From contig NW_024466402.1 of NCBI RefSeq assembly GCF_017591425.1, positions 1 through 64,000 on the forward strand: a stretch of 64,000 nucleotides of DNA, in the 5' to 3' direction. Positions 46,011 to 58,440 of this stretch are shown piece by piece. This DNA comes from Ochotona curzoniae (lineage: Eukaryota > Chordata > Mammalia > Lagomorpha > Ochotonidae). The stretch's first letter is position 1, and every line of letters begins with the position of its first letter. The notes beneath the pieces are model-generated. The model ran no database searches. It had not been told where the DNA came from and saw nothing but the letters and a program-made list of their open reading frames with translations. The translations under genes and the position numbers were made by a program.

Positions 46011-46560
46011 ATCCTCATGACTTGTATCACAGAATGGCTGGTGTTCTTTTTCCTGCTCATGTCCTGACTTATGACTGTAACTATAACGCTTTTCATCTTT
46101 CCTCATAAGCTCACGTTGTATGCCAATTTAATCTAAGGTTTCCTACTCTAAATGGTAGCCTACAGGGATAATCTTTTCCAGTTTAAGCTCTGCCCTCATA
46201 AATTTCGTGCCTATCTTGCTGAAAATGTCTGTAGGTACAGTTTAGCATCATGCTTATGTCTAATGAAGTAAAAAAAGCAAGTGATAGATTTGTGTACCAA
46301 TTCATGTCATTAGATGATAAATTAAGTAATACGTTTCTGTGAGATGACACTTAGTTATACTCCCAGGGAGAAGAGCCTCTCCCATCTGGCCAAGAAATAT
46401 TTCTCATGGAAAGACCTGTCTTTTCTTCCTGTCATTTGGTACTATGAGCTACTAACTTGAAATTGTTATTCTGGCTTATTGGAATCAGTCCTTCATACAC
46501 CAGTAGCTCCTTAGCAAGAAGGGAAAAACTATCTTTATATTTATATATGATATATCCATG
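46011..46560. other. Unique sequence duplicated at 58.44-58.99 kb
   Basis: Colinear similarity with the second paralog through 'atggctggtgttctttttcc'-, 'cctatcttgctgaaaatg'- and 'tttgtgtaccaattcatgt'-type segments. No gene features; a short open frame in the paralog (58,720-58,923) is not conserved here. Confidence 0.6.
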
Positions 46561-47835
46561 TATGCTGCAATAATCATTGTGAAATCATAACCAATTGGCA
46601 AGTGATAAATCACAATTTGGTATAAAAATGTGCTATTTTGATATCATAATAAATTGCAAATTCATAAATCAATTATAGCATCATCTATCACAGTGACATC
46701 ATCAACTAAATCATAAATGACTATTAATATGAGATTTTTTGTTTCATAATCCCTCATTTTTTGGCAAACCACTGTGATGTCACAGTCGCTTATGATGTTA
46801 TAAAAAGTAATGGAAATGTTATAAACCAAATATTATTCACAGTAAACTGTAATATCATGAACACAATTGAAATATTAAGCCACCATTCTGATATAATAAA
46901 CTTATAGTGATGTTACAATTTCTTCAAAAACATTTCTTCCAAAATGTCCCATCATGATATGATAATTTCATGTCATAATTTGTTGAAATAGCATAAAATT
47001 AGCATGGTGCCATTATAATCAATTATAATCAATTTCATACCATAAATCACAATTTTAATGTATTTAGACTTTTAGTGATGTCATAAATGCTTTGTGAAAA
47101 ACAATCATTCTGATATCAACATACTACAGTGATGCCTTGATCAATTGTGATGTTGTAAACCTATCACTGTGCCTTCATAATCAACTGTAGTATGATAGAC
47201 TGTTGTGCCATAATAACGAGTTTTGATTTCATTTGCTACTGTTGCGTTGCCATAAAACATTATTTTATAATGACTTCATTGTTTTCACTCACCATATTAA
47301 TAGTATAAACATAATACTATGATATGATAATTGTGTAATCATATATTCCATGGTGACCTTGTAAACATAATATTGTGATATCATATTCAATTATGAAGTT
47401 ATAAATAACAATGGAATTTGGATAAAACAATTTGATTTCAGACTCAATTGATTTGTGACAAATCACCCTTCTGATCCTTCTGATTTTACAAATCTTCCTC
47501 TGGGTGGAATATGGAATTGTGAAGTTAACTATTACCCTGTGGAATCTCAAGGCTAGTACAGTTTTTTTTTTTTTTTTTTTTATTATACCAGCATTAGATT
47601 TTCATGAAATCATATGAGGTCAAAATCACTTGTGTGATACTGATGATCATTCTTATATAAACCTAAAAAACTAGTGCTGTAGTCAATTGGGTAATATGAA
47701 AATTCATAGTGACATCATAAAACACCCATTACCATGTTATAATTTATTGTGAAGCAATGAAGTAAATGTGCTACCTTAATCAATCATGATAAACTAAATC
47801 AACCATTGGGATGTCATAAAATTATCCGGCAAGTA
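46561..47835 (+). repeat. AT-rich degenerate satellite, block 2
   Basis: Same loose 20-23 bp units as block 1, with CRE-like cores such as TGATGTCA at 46,775-46,782. 46,561-47,070 and 47,680-47,830 are colinear with 59,000-59,480 and 59,510-59,660. The intervening 600 bp have no counterpart in the second paralog. A T run of about 21 lies at 47,561-47,581. Confidence 0.7.
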
Positions 47836-48350
47836 AATTCTGGCTGGACAGTTCTTTTCTTGCAACACTTAAGAATGTCATTCCATTTCTTTTGGTATTT
47901 CAGTGCTTTCTGACACAAAAACAACATCATTAAAATTATCCTCCTCATTTTACTCTAGAAGCTGAATTGTTAACATGTTTCATGTTAAATTTCTTTCATT
48001 TTATTACTAAGGTTTTGCTTAAATTCTCAAATCATAAGATATTCTTTCCTCACAGTTAGAAAATTTTAGCCATTGATTCTTTAAATAATTTAACCCAATG
48101 CCATTTTTTTTCTCTCCATCTGATCCAAAAAAGATGTGAATTTTAGTCTTTCTTTCCTATTAACCCAGGGCTTTTGCTCAGTTTGAAGAACAAGTTTGCT
48201 ATTTCTTTCTGTATTTGTGATTGTTTTCTATTTAAGTTCACTGTTCACTGAGTTCCTCTATCACCTTTCAAGTTGAGCACTGAGACCAACAAGTGCTTTT
48301 GATTGTTTGGGTTAATTTGATCTGGTTATTTTGTTTTCAATCAAAAGTAC
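47836..48350 (-). mobile_element. Ancient L1/HAL1-like ORF1 region
   Basis: In plus reading the order 'ggctggacagttcttttctt', 'attccatttcttttggtatt', 'aagatattctttcctcacag', 'agccattgattctttaaata' and 'ttctatttaagttcactgtt' resembles the reverse complement of old mammalian L1/HAL1 ORF1. No open frame remains. Assigned by remembered pattern only. Confidence 0.5.
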
Positions 48351-49550
48351 TGCTTGGTCCTCTTTCTGCCTTCCATTCCTCTGCTGAGGCATCCTCCTCA
48401 TCTTCTATCCATTTCAGGAAAGCAGGCCTCTATTTTTTCAACATCATCCCAGCCACTTGATTGTACTTGCAAAATATCCAAGCATCTGGGTCTTTTCACC
48501 ACCATTGTCTATGGAATGCCATTTCTCACAGCAACAGGATTCCCTAGCAAATCTAGTATGGAATAAATGCTCTAAATGTATTTCAGGTTACTTTGAGGTC
48601 TTGAAAAATTTGCTACAGAATTATTACAATGATTCCTTTCCCTGCCTCCACCTCCTCTGACAGTGTCTCAGATACGCCAGACTGGAAAGTACCAACCAGC
48701 TTTTTGGAATGATGTATCAACTCCATTTTGAAAACCTTTGCAATGATGTTAGGTTATACCTGGAATACATGCAAACCACGGTGCTAAGTGAATTATCACT
48801 TGGCTGAGCTCTCAGAGTCTGAAGTGTGTTGTGCAGGATCAGAAACACATGTTCACAGGGCAGGATCAGCCCCAGGAGTTCATATGGAGGTCCTTCTTCT
48901 GGCTGCACTCTGTCAGTTTCCGTGGGACCACTTGTTGCTTAGTGCTTTGCTTTTCTGCTCCATGACCAGAGGTGAAGTTGACCTAGCTACTCAAAGGGCC
49001 AGGAAACAAAAGAACAACCTAGTGTGACCTGTACTTCTTCTGGCTCTTTTGAACCAAGAAGGGAAAGAAGCATAAAATGTGCCCTGTGTCATGTGCTTGT
49101 GTGAGGTCATCTCCAACTCTTTGGTCTTCTAAAAACATAAATGTTCATATGGATGCTTCTTCAATTTATTCAAGCTGGTGAGATTTTTTTTAAAAAGGAA
49201 AGCACTGTGGTTAATGTGGGCATCAACACCCTCCACCTCCCTTATGATAACAAAGTGCTTTATCACTTGAGATACTTCAGCTGCTGTGTGCTATGCATTC
49301 ATTCTTATTCATTTGGATCATGTTATCCAGTTTTAGGGCTGCCTAGAGCTCTTCGAAAGAAAATCATTCAAAAACTAACAGTCTTCCCTTGAGTGAAGGT
49401 CTATTCATTGAGAGGAAAAGACAAGGGCAAGTTGAGAGCACCAAATAGCAGATGTTGGAAACGTGTAGATGCTGGAAAAGTTCTGATTGTTTTGTGGCTG
49501 TTTTCAAGATCTATTCAAGCGCTTTTTCCTTAGCCCTTTGGTTGTAATAT
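48351..49550. other. Unassigned intergenic sequence
   Basis: Nothing recognisable; small open frames on both strands look like chance. Confidence 0.4.
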
Positions 49551-49935
49551 GTGTAATTTCTATGAGTTTACCTGCTTGAAGTTGGTTTCAAGTCTTGAGT
49601 ACACAGGATGATATGTTCTTGGTAAACATAGAATCACCTTTAGTCATGAGTCCTTGGAAATATTTTTCTCCACTCTTGTGTCGCTTCTGCTGGTTTTCCA
49701 AAGATGTGAAGCTTTGATGTATTGTTATATTTTTCCGTTGATTTCTGAGGTTCTGTTCAATTGTAAAAACCCATATTTGTTTTTCATTTATTTGTAACTG
49801 GTCACTGTTTTCTATTCAAGTTCACTGGCTCTGTCCATATCAGGTTTTGTCTTGTTTTGCCTGTTTGTTTGTTTGTTTGTTTTGGTATCTGCTTTATACA
49901 GTGATTCAATTTCATTGCTCAATGTTTTAAAATGT
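49551..49935 (-). mobile_element. Ancient L1/HAL1-like fragment
   Basis: 'ttgatttctgaggttctgtt' and 'gttttctattcaagttcact' parallel the segment at 48.2 kb and old L1/HAL1 sequence in reverse. A GTTT run lies at 49,862-49,880. Confidence 0.45.
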
Positions 49936-50256
49936 GTTTTTAAAGACTTAATTTTTACTGTAAAAGCAAATTTAGAGAGAGAAGAGGAAATACAAAGAAA
50001 AGCCTTCTGTCTGCTCGTTCACGGACCAAGTGGCCACATAGCTGAGCTGATTTGAACCATAAGCCAGGAGCTACTTCTGCATCTCCGATACAGGTGTAGG
50101 GTTCCAAGGCCTTTCAGACAATCTTGAATTCTTTCCCAGGCTACAAGCAGCTAGCGTGAAGTGAAGTTGAACAGCCCGGATATATCCTATGGCCCATATG
50201 ACATCCCAGCACATGGAAGGTAAGGACTTTAGCCAATAGGCTATTGTGCTGGGTCC
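49936..50256 (-). mobile_element. CSINE, diverged
   Basis: Full-length minus-strand copy from 'gtttttaaagacttaatttt' to 'gctattgtgctgggtcc'. Confidence 0.82.
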
Positions 50257-52690
50257 CTGCTTAGTCTGCTTATCTTCCTATCCTTTGTTGAGACTTCCAA
50301 GCTTTCTAGCCATTTTATTAAATTGTGCGCTCACATCTTTAGCACCTTCAGAACTGCTTGATAATATTTGTTGAATAGCCCAACATCTAGGGCTTCTCCT
50401 CTCCAGTGCCTTTAAATGTGGCTACTATTGTTAAGGCAAGTAATACCCAGATATATATGACTCCCAATTAGTCACCAACTTGGATCCTGATGTATGCAAG
50501 GCGAGAACTCACCCACTGAACCAATATACTTGCCATGAATAACAGTTTCCATAGAGAAAAGAAATTGCACTGATAAACACACACCAATAATCTTTCAGTA
50601 CTATGTGCTCACAGTGCACCAAAATTTTACTAATGTTTCTGTAATTTTATGATTTAGCTTCTTAGTATCTCTATCTATTCCACAGATGAAACCAACTTAA
50701 AGCACTTAAGCCATATTCTGAAGTTCAGGTGAGTGTAAGAAACAAAACCCAGGGTTGAAAGTTTTTGCTTTGTAAATTACAATATTTTCACGATTTCATC
50801 TATGTAAGGTGCCTAAAATAGGAAAATTCATGGAGGAAACGGTAGGGGAGAGATTTCAGGGTCCTGAAATAAGAGTAAGATTTGCAGGCAATGTTTAATG
50901 AATACAGCGTTTCTATTTGGGTTAATGAGAATGTTCTGCAAATACACAAGGGTGACAGTTGCACATTTTAAATGTGCACAATACGTTTGAACACTTAAAA
51001 TTTTTAATGGTGGAATTTGTGCTACAGTATAGTGTAACACAGCAAAACTCACATAAACATTTGCTTTTGTTTGGATATAGTACAAAGTCTTGCCATGGTT
51101 TTGTCCTCAGACTGGCTATGTACTCATTCTTGGATTCATCTAACAATTGTGTGTACATGTCTAGACATAGTCTTCAGTTCACCAGGATCTCATCCACACC
51201 ACTCAGGTTCACGTTTCATGTAATCTGTACACTCACAGCCTCCATAAACCACAGGTCCTACCAGCACAAGCTTTTTCCTTGTCCTTGGTCACCACTCTAT
51301 GTGTCAAAGTGGTATACGGAGGTTGCATCCTGTACCATGCTGGTGAAGCTGGAGCTGCCCAGAAAGACTCACAGGTCACCTAAGGGGCTGATAGAGGGCA
51401 TTTGGCCACATCTCCATCTTTCCTGTCCTTCTGATTCCAAATATCCAGTCCCAAGCTCCTAGACGGTCAAAATGAAAATCTTTTTTTTCTAAAATGTTAC
51501 CCTAGTTATTCAAGCCATGCACGTCACGTTTCTTCAAAGGTTATTAGTTTTTCCAAAAAGCAAATCTATTTTTCCACCAATAGCATCAACAGGTACATTT
51601 CACAGGCAAATGTGCACAACATTAGTGCCTTCAAACAAAAACACACCCATGTGCATGAGTGTGTATTTTCCAATGGTTTCGACCAGTCTGATCTGCTCCC
51701 TCAGTCTTTACAGTTCTTTTCTGCAGGGCTGTTAAGTTTGGGCTGTCCTTTAATACGATGTGACTGTGTAGTTGGTGCACGAGATGCCCTTAACAAGAAG
51801 AGGAGAAGCGCTCATATGTGTGGCTTCTCCAGTGTGGTTGTTATTCTACTTGCCTAACAGGACTGATGTAATTGGTTTGATGCTTTGTGGGGATGATTGG
51901 TGTTTTTTCTTTTTAATAGCCAAAAAGTCCTCATCCTCCTACAACTCGAAATCAGGGGTCCCCTCAATCACCACCTATAACACCAAGGTGGCTCCTTCAC
52001 TACCAGCAAGCTATTCCTTTGCTGGACCTGACTATCTCCTATCCCACACTAATCCATCCTCACGATTCCAGGTATCTTTCTGACCTTTAACTTGTCTCTT
52101 CCTTACAGAGAGTAAGTCTGGAGTCTTGCCTAGTCCTCAGAGCAGAAACGTGCCAGTGTCCAACACTGGCTGCAAGAAATAGTGTGGCCCTTGCTGAGGT
52201 TCTTGTTGATGCAAGAGACATGTATGTGACTACATGGTTGATTGGGTTTAAAGTGCCAAACCCCGGGATGCAGGATTCAGGCACAGGGTCTGCTGTTTTC
52301 CTACCCCCATCTGGGTTCTGTGGTGAGAAGTCCAAAATCTCTTGGTGACACAGAGGCCAGATGTTTGGAATCTCTGGGTGCTGCCCTGCTTTGTGACATG
52401 GAGCCTGTTGGCAAATCACTGTCATCACTGGTTGTGTGCTCTCAATTGCTCAATACCCAAAGAACTCTACCTACAGCCTGATATATATGGCCCTTCACTA
52501 GGATTAAGGAAAGCTAAGGAAGTGAGACCCTGAGCCCCAAGAATCAGAACAACAAAGAGAGTCAGCAGCACCACCAGTCCACAGGCCTCTGGTGGTGCTG
52601 CTGTGGCCAGAGGCTCTGGTCTGGATGGTGACAACCTTCCAATATGGACCCAGTGCCTGATGTGGCATATCTCCAAGGATTCTTCATGAG
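50257..52690. other. Unassigned sequence with a 167-codon ORF
   Basis: A CSINE head fragment lies at about 50,465-50,535 (minus). The plus frame 50,959-51,462 (167 codons) is one of the longest in the window but has no domain, signal peptide or repeat that I recognise. Part of the right end (52.45-52.69 kb) may be the 3' part of the following family B copy. Confidence 0.3.
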
Positions 52691-54125
52691 TCATTTTGAT
52701 AGTTCTGAAATGTTGTTGAACCTGTCCATGCCAGGATGATAAAACACTTTCAATGTCGCTTGGGCTGATATAATCCACCTTAAAGTCCATTCATCCAAAT
52801 ATTTGTTGTCATCGTTGGGCTGGGGTAGTTGTCCAATCTGCTCTATTCTCCTTAGTCTGCTATGGTAACAGAAGTCTGCTGAAAGCTCCAATGCACTGCC
52901 ATACCCTCTGTGTGGATTTGGGCCAGGGGTCCACTACTCTGTCTTTTCCACTGATGAGGACTAGTTCTCACAGGCATGCTCAAGGACCTTGACCAAATGA
53001 CCCAGACTCAACTGGACCAACTTCCCTCAGGGCTCATGAACCTGACATGCACCATGTAGGCATACCCAAGGACTAGGCCAGGAAAACTGGACCCTGCTGG
53101 ACCTCCCATCACCAGGGCTCACAGTCCTGACACTCACCATCCCCAGACTGACATGGTTACCTGCCAATTCCAGCTCCTACTAGTTTGTGCTACAACCTTT
53201 CCCACACAGTCAGCCCCCTGTTTCAGCCCTGGTGTGAACTGGCTGACTGTGGCCTGACCTGGCTACTCCTGCACACCGTCCTCGTCTGACAGGAAGTATT
53301 ATGAACTATCCCAGCCTGGACCAAGCCCTAGACATGACTTGCATGTATGCTGACTGGTTTGGGCTGCTGTTTGCCTTGGTTCTTACACTCTTATGCAGGG
53401 AATGTGTCCTGACAAAGGCTTTACCCATCCTCCTATCAGGTCACCTCTCCATGGCACACTGGTGGATCCTTGGGCCAGGTTGACTGTTTTCCTCCTCTTG
53501 TTCTGACAGGAACAGTATACTTACCCAACCAGCCCATATCCAATCAATTCTTCATGTTGGGTGTTGCAATTGGTCCACCCCCCACCCCCAAATATAACCC
53601 TCACGTGGTTTAGCGGGAGATGAGACCTAGCCAAGGCTGTTCATCCACCCTGGTTTTCATGGGCACCAGTGTTATACTGGAGTGTAGCCAAGTCTGGTGC
53701 TCCCCAGACCAAGTCCTCACCCTTGCTGGGGGAGATTGCAGCCATGTCCAGCCCAGCTTGCTACCCCCATTCTGGATCTCCACACTCACCAACAAGAATC
53801 TTAACCCAGGTGGTTCATATTCTTAGCTCTGCTACCAGACCTGTTGCCAACATCTGATCTTAATGTGCCAGTGGAGATTGCTCTTAACCATTAGTTGGAC
53901 AATTTACTCCACCACAGATTTGGCCCCAGACCTAATTAACTTGTGTGCTGGTTAGTATCATGGACAAGCCTCACATTACACATTCCCTGTTCTGATTCTC
54001 ACTGGTGGGCTTCATGATCCAACCCTTCAAGTACAGTGGCGTTATGCATGGAAGACCTTCAGATGTTGTTCCTTATGTCCTTGCTTGCCCCAATCTCTGC
54101 CATCCTCCAGACTAAATGTAAGTCT
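52691..54125 (-). repeat. Family B repeat, tandem block plus proximal 3' part
   Basis: The reverse-oriented tandem block (52.9-54.1 kb) has units such as 'caccagggctcacagtcctg' and 'ctggctgactgtggcctgac'. At 52.69-52.89 kb, read on minus, it matches positions 40-120 of the window ('gacaactaccccagccc'). It abuts the truncated L1 ORF2 of copy 2 at 54,126. Confidence 0.58.
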
Positions 54126-54606
54126 ATACTACTACCTGTTTGCTAGAACATTGTTGATAATCTTTGCAGCTGTATTCATCAGGAACATTTGTCTGTAGTT
54201 CTCTTTTTCTGTTGTGTCTCTAGCTGGCTTTGATATTAAAGTGATACTGGTTTCAGAGACAGAGTTTGGAAAGATTGCCTAAATTTTCATTGTTTGGAAT
54301 AGCTTGTGGAGAATTTGGGTAAGTTCTTTTTTGAAACAATTGGGAGCATTCTGTGGTAATTCTTTATGCTCTAGGGTTTTCTTCGTTGGGAGGGCTTTAA
54401 CTATTTTTTCAATCTCATCCTTGTTGTATGTGTATTTAGATTGTTGCCTCCTGATTCACTTTGGTAGATCACATGTATACAAATATCTATCCATCTCTTG
54501 AAAGTCTTCTGATTTATTGGCTTATAGTTGTTTGTATTACTTGTTCATAATTCCATACATGTTCAAGGAATCTGTGTTTACGTTTCCTTTTTTATTGTCT
54601 GTGATT

Positions 54607-54828
54607 CTATTGATTTGTATCATCTCCCTCCTCTTTTTTTATTTGTGCTAGTTGGGTATCTATTTTGTTGACATTTTCAAACAACCAGCTCTTTGATACA
54701 TTGATCTTACACATTGTTTTTTGATCTCTAATTTGCATTATTTCCTTTTTTTTTCTTTTTTCTTTGGTTATTTCCTTTTTCCTGATAACCTTGGGATTGC
54801 TTTGCTGTTGTTTTTCTAGCTCCTTCAA
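54607..54828 (-). pseudogene. L1 ORF2 linker remnant (copy 2)
   Basis: The 73-codon frame is Lys/Glu-rich and includes SKSWLFENVNKIDTQLA, the conserved segment between the endonuclease and reverse-transcriptase domains of L1 ORF2p. The corresponding sequence in copy 1 is at 38.58-38.78 kb, and in the element at the right end near 63.8 kb. Confidence 0.85.
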
Positions 54829-55659
54829 ATGTATGGTTAGCTCATTTCCTTAGTGCTTTTCTAATTTATTAGCATAAGCATTGGTTGAGATGAACTTTTT
54901 GGCGAACATTGCCTTGATCATGTCCCATAAGTTTTGATATGTTGTGTTGATGCCTTCAGTTGTTTCAAGCATTTTTAAATTTCCCCTCTGATATGCTCTA
55001 TTTATTTTAAATATAATAGCATATTATTCAGTCTCTAGATGTTCACATGTCTTCCGTGATATTTTGATTTTTTGGATTCAAACTTTACAGCATGATGGTT
55101 TGAGAAGATGCATAGTATAATTTCAGTTTTGTTGTTGTTGTTTATTTGTTTTTGTTTTTTTTTTAACTTGCTGAGGCTTGTTCTGTGGCATTTAATATGG
55201 TCAATCCTGTAAAAAGTTCCATGTTCTGAGGGAAAACAAAGTGTATTCTGTTTGTAATATGAAATGTTTTATAGATATTAATTAAGCCCATTAGCTCTAC
55301 TGTTGGGTGTGTTCTGTTTTTTCTTGCTGAGTTTCAGTCTCATTAATCTGTCAACTGTTGTAATTTGGACATCTAGTTGCCTTATTATTATTATTGTAAT
55401 GGAGTCTATTTCTCCCTTAAAATTCATTGGTATTTGTTTTTTTTAGGTGCCATGACATTTGGTGCATACAAATTTTTATGGTGATCAATTCTTGCTGAAT
55501 AGAATCTTTGATCATTATGTAGTTCTTTGTCTCATTTACTTTCTTTAAGATCAATGTCTATATTATTTGATATAGGAGTGGATAAGCTACCTCTTTTTTC
55601 AGTTCCATCATGATTGAATAACTTTTTACATCTTTTCCCTTTCAGATTCAACCAATCAT

Positions 55660-55990
55660 TTTTTAAATAATTATTTCATTTTAGAGGAAATTCAGATAAA
55701 CAGAAAGGAGACTAAATAGAGAAGAAGGTTCTTGTGGCCATTGATACACTCTAATAACAGCTGCAACAGGTACAGCTGCTCTGATCTGAAGCCAAGAGCC
55801 AGGAGCTCATTTTGGGTTTGTCACCTGGGTGCAAGATCTCAAGATGTTGGCCATCCTCTATTGATTTCTCAGGCCATAAGCAGTGAGCTAGATGCGAAGT
55901 GCAGCTGCCGGCATTAGAACAAGCTCCCCTATGGAAACCTGACGTGTGCCAGGAGAGGACATCCGCCGTTAGGCTACTGCACCAGTCCCA
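55660..55990 (-). mobile_element. CSINE inside L1 copy 2 (shared site)
   Basis: Full-length diverged minus-strand CSINE ('taaataattatttcatttta' tail, 'gctactgcaccagtccc' head) interrupting the ORF2 endonuclease. Its head junction is the same as that of the CSINE at 38,803-39,062 in copy 1. This shared site marks the two L1s as products of one duplicated locus. Confidence 0.85.
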
Positions 55991-56277
55991 GTTTTTGCCA
56001 ATCTTTTTTTGTGAGATGTGTCTCTTATAGGCAAGAGATAGATGGGTTTTTTAAATCCATTTTATAAATTATGATGTTTGATTGATGAGTTTAAGGCATT
56101 TACATTCAGGATCAATATAGATAGTTTGTAATCTGGTCCTTTCATTTTAGTGTTGGGTTGTTCATTGTTTGATTTAGTGTTCTGTTGTTATTTTATTGAA
56201 ATGTGCTCCATATTTGCTGTTGGCTTTCCTGGGATTATTCCCTTTCTCTGTCAAGAAAATATTTTTAAGTATTATTT

Positions 56278-56481
56278 TCAGGGAAACTCTGGACGAGGTG
56301 GATTCTTTGAGCTTTTATTTCTCATAAAGAATTTTATTTCATTTTCAAACACAAAGGAAATTTTGCTGGGTATGTTAGTCCTGGCTGACAAGTTATTCCT
56401 TTTAAAATACAGTATCACACTCCATTTTCTTCTGGCTTGTAGAGTTTCCTGTGAGCAGTCAGCTGTGAGACTGATTGTCAT
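56278..56481 (-). pseudogene. L1 ORF1 C-terminal remnant (copy 2)
   Basis: 67 codons containing SQETLQARRKWS, IPSKISFVFENEIKFF: the C-terminal domain pattern of L1 ORF1p, also seen at 39.3-39.5 and 63.2-63.4 kb. Upstream sequence is broken by a CSINE at 56.8-57.1 kb and by frameshifts. Confidence 0.85.
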
Positions 56482-56804
56482 TCCTCTACGTGTGATTTGA
56501 TTTTTTTGTCATGTGCACATTGAAGTATCTGTTGCTTATGTTCAACTGACAATAGCGTGATGATGAAGATTGCTTTGGTTAACTCTGTTGGGAGTTCATT
56601 TCCCCTCATGTATTCTGTTTCCCAATTCCTTCTCCTGATTAGGGACATTTTCATTTATTATTTTGTTGGATATATTTTTTAAACCCAGATTCTCCTTCTG
56701 AATTTTCTGGAACTCCCATCACTCTTATATTTGCTCTTTTAGTACTTTCACAAAATTTTTCAATAATTTTTTTTAGCTTCACCAAGCTCCATTTCCAATG
56801 TTTT

Positions 56805-57131
56805 CTTGGGATTTATTTAGTTTTATTGCAAAGTCAGATATACACAGAAGAGGAGAAACAGAGTGGAAGATCTTACATCCAATGATTCACTCCCCAAGTG
56901 ACTACAATGGCTGGTGCTCAGCTCATCTGAAGTCAGGATCCAGGAAATCCCTCCAGGTCTTCCATTTGGGTGCAGGATCCCAAGGCATTGGGCAGTCCTC
57001 AACTGCTCTCCCAGGCTGCAAGCAGGGAGCTGGAAGGGAAGTGGAACTGCCAGGATTAGAACCAGTGCCCATATGGGATCCCAGCAGGTTCAAGGCAAGG
57101 ACTTTAGCTGCTAGGCCACCTTACTGGGCCA
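56805..57131 (-). mobile_element. CSINE private to L1 copy 2
   Basis: Full-length minus-strand copy ('tgggatttatttagttttat' to 'aggccaccttactgggcc') inserted in the ORF1 region. Copy 1 is uninterrupted at the corresponding point (about 39,830), so this insertion followed the duplication. Imperfect direct repeats around 'ccatttccaatgtttt' flank it. Confidence 0.88.
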
Positions 57132-57824
57132 TACTTCCAACTTTTATTGTTTATCCAATGTAGCAAGAAATATATTCAAAATCGGAGATATTTTCTCCTG
57201 CATCATTCTATTATTGAGATTTTTAACTGAATTTTTAAGTTGCTCTGCTGTTTCCTTCATTTCTAACAATTCTGCTTGATGTCATTCCAGTGTTACTGTT
57301 TCTTGTGAGATATATTCCTATATTTTTTATATGTCTTCTCAAAAAATTCCCCATTCCTCAATGTATTCATCAGTTAATGCTGATTTTGGTAAAGGCTTTT
57401 TCTCCTTTTTGGGCAAAAGATTAGTAATATTGATTTGCTGCTGTCTCTTCTTTTGCTGCAAGTCATTGTGCTTCTGGTTAGCTTATGCTTCTACTTACGG
57501 CAGGTTTCTAAGCTATGTCACCCACTGATTGAGTTTGGTACCCATTTCTTCATTTGTATTCACTTGTGCCACTCCATCCAGTGCATTTCAGGCCTGAACT
57601 CTTGTTCTAGGTTTCTACCACAACCTTCATCTGACCAGCTTTGGCCCACCACTCCCAGCCTATTGTGATCTCTTTCTGTGGCTTCACCATTGCTTGTACA
57701 GCCTTTCTGCCCCTTCTGGTTTGAGCAGTCCCCAGGACTAGGGAGTTTGCATGTGTTTTAAATAACTTGGCTGTTCGTGGTGCCAATGGCTTCTTTTGCC
57801 ACCAAGCCTTTTTGCAAAAAATGG

Positions 57825-58134
57825 TTTTATTTATTTTTACTGAACAAGTCAGATTTTATGGATAGCTGGAGAGACAGAAAGATCTTCCATTCTAATGGTT
57901 CACTCCCAATGTGGGCGAAAAAGCTGGCATTGAGCTGATCCAAAGTTAAGTTCTAGAAGCTTCTTACAGGTCTCCAAGATGTGTGAGGTTTCCCAAGGCT
58001 TTGGGCCATCCTCTGCTGCTTTCCCAGGTAGCAGTCTGGAGGAAAAGTGGATCAGCTGGGTCCTGAACCAGAATACTTATGGGCTCCCAGCCTGTGCAAG
58101 GCAAGGACTTAGCCACTAGGCTTCCATGCCAGCC
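57825..58134 (-). mobile_element. CSINE shared with 44.8 kb
   Basis: The paralog of the CSINE at 44,778-45,105: same orientation, same flanks ('tttggttcact'-type core, end 'cttccatgccagccc', then 'tatccctttttt'). Confidence 0.85.
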
Positions 58135-58149
58135 CTTCTATCCCTTTTT

Positions 58150-58440
58150 TAAATATTAGTTTTATTTATTTGAAAGGCATACTTAGAGTATCTTCCATCC
58201 TCTGACATACTCCCCAAAGGTCCATAATGGATTGGAAAAGGCCAAGATGAAGCCAGGTCCAGGAACATCATCTCAGTCTCCAGCGTTGGTGCAGAGACCC
58301 AAGCACTTGCATTGTGTTCTGTTGCTTTCTCAGCTGCATTATTAAAGTTATCAATCAGAAATGATATAAGCCAGTGTCCCTTTGGAAGCCAACAATGCAA
58401 GTGACAGCTTAATACACTACACCACAACTCCGTCCTCATG
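58150..58440 (-). mobile_element. CSINE shared with 45.7 kb
   Basis: The paralog of 45,735-46,010 with the same internal deletions and end sequence ('cactacaccacaactcc'). The young CSINE and L1 end found just left of it in the other paralog are absent here. Confidence 0.75.

Larger units (their letters stand above)
54126..57790 (-). mobile_element. L1 copy 2, 3'-truncated
   Basis: Minus-strand LINE-1 paralogous to copy 1. From 5' to 3' on the element: a 5' region (57.4-57.79 kb), ORF1 (C-terminal part at 56,481-56,278), the ORF2 start near 56,110, an endonuclease region with an inserted CSINE, a linker (54,828-54,607), and a reverse-transcriptase part ending near 54,130, where a frame with NYRQMFLMN and [12 protein letters not shown] is legible. 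The rest of ORF2 and the 3' UTR are missing and family B sequence follows. Many stops and frameshifts. Confidence 0.8.
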
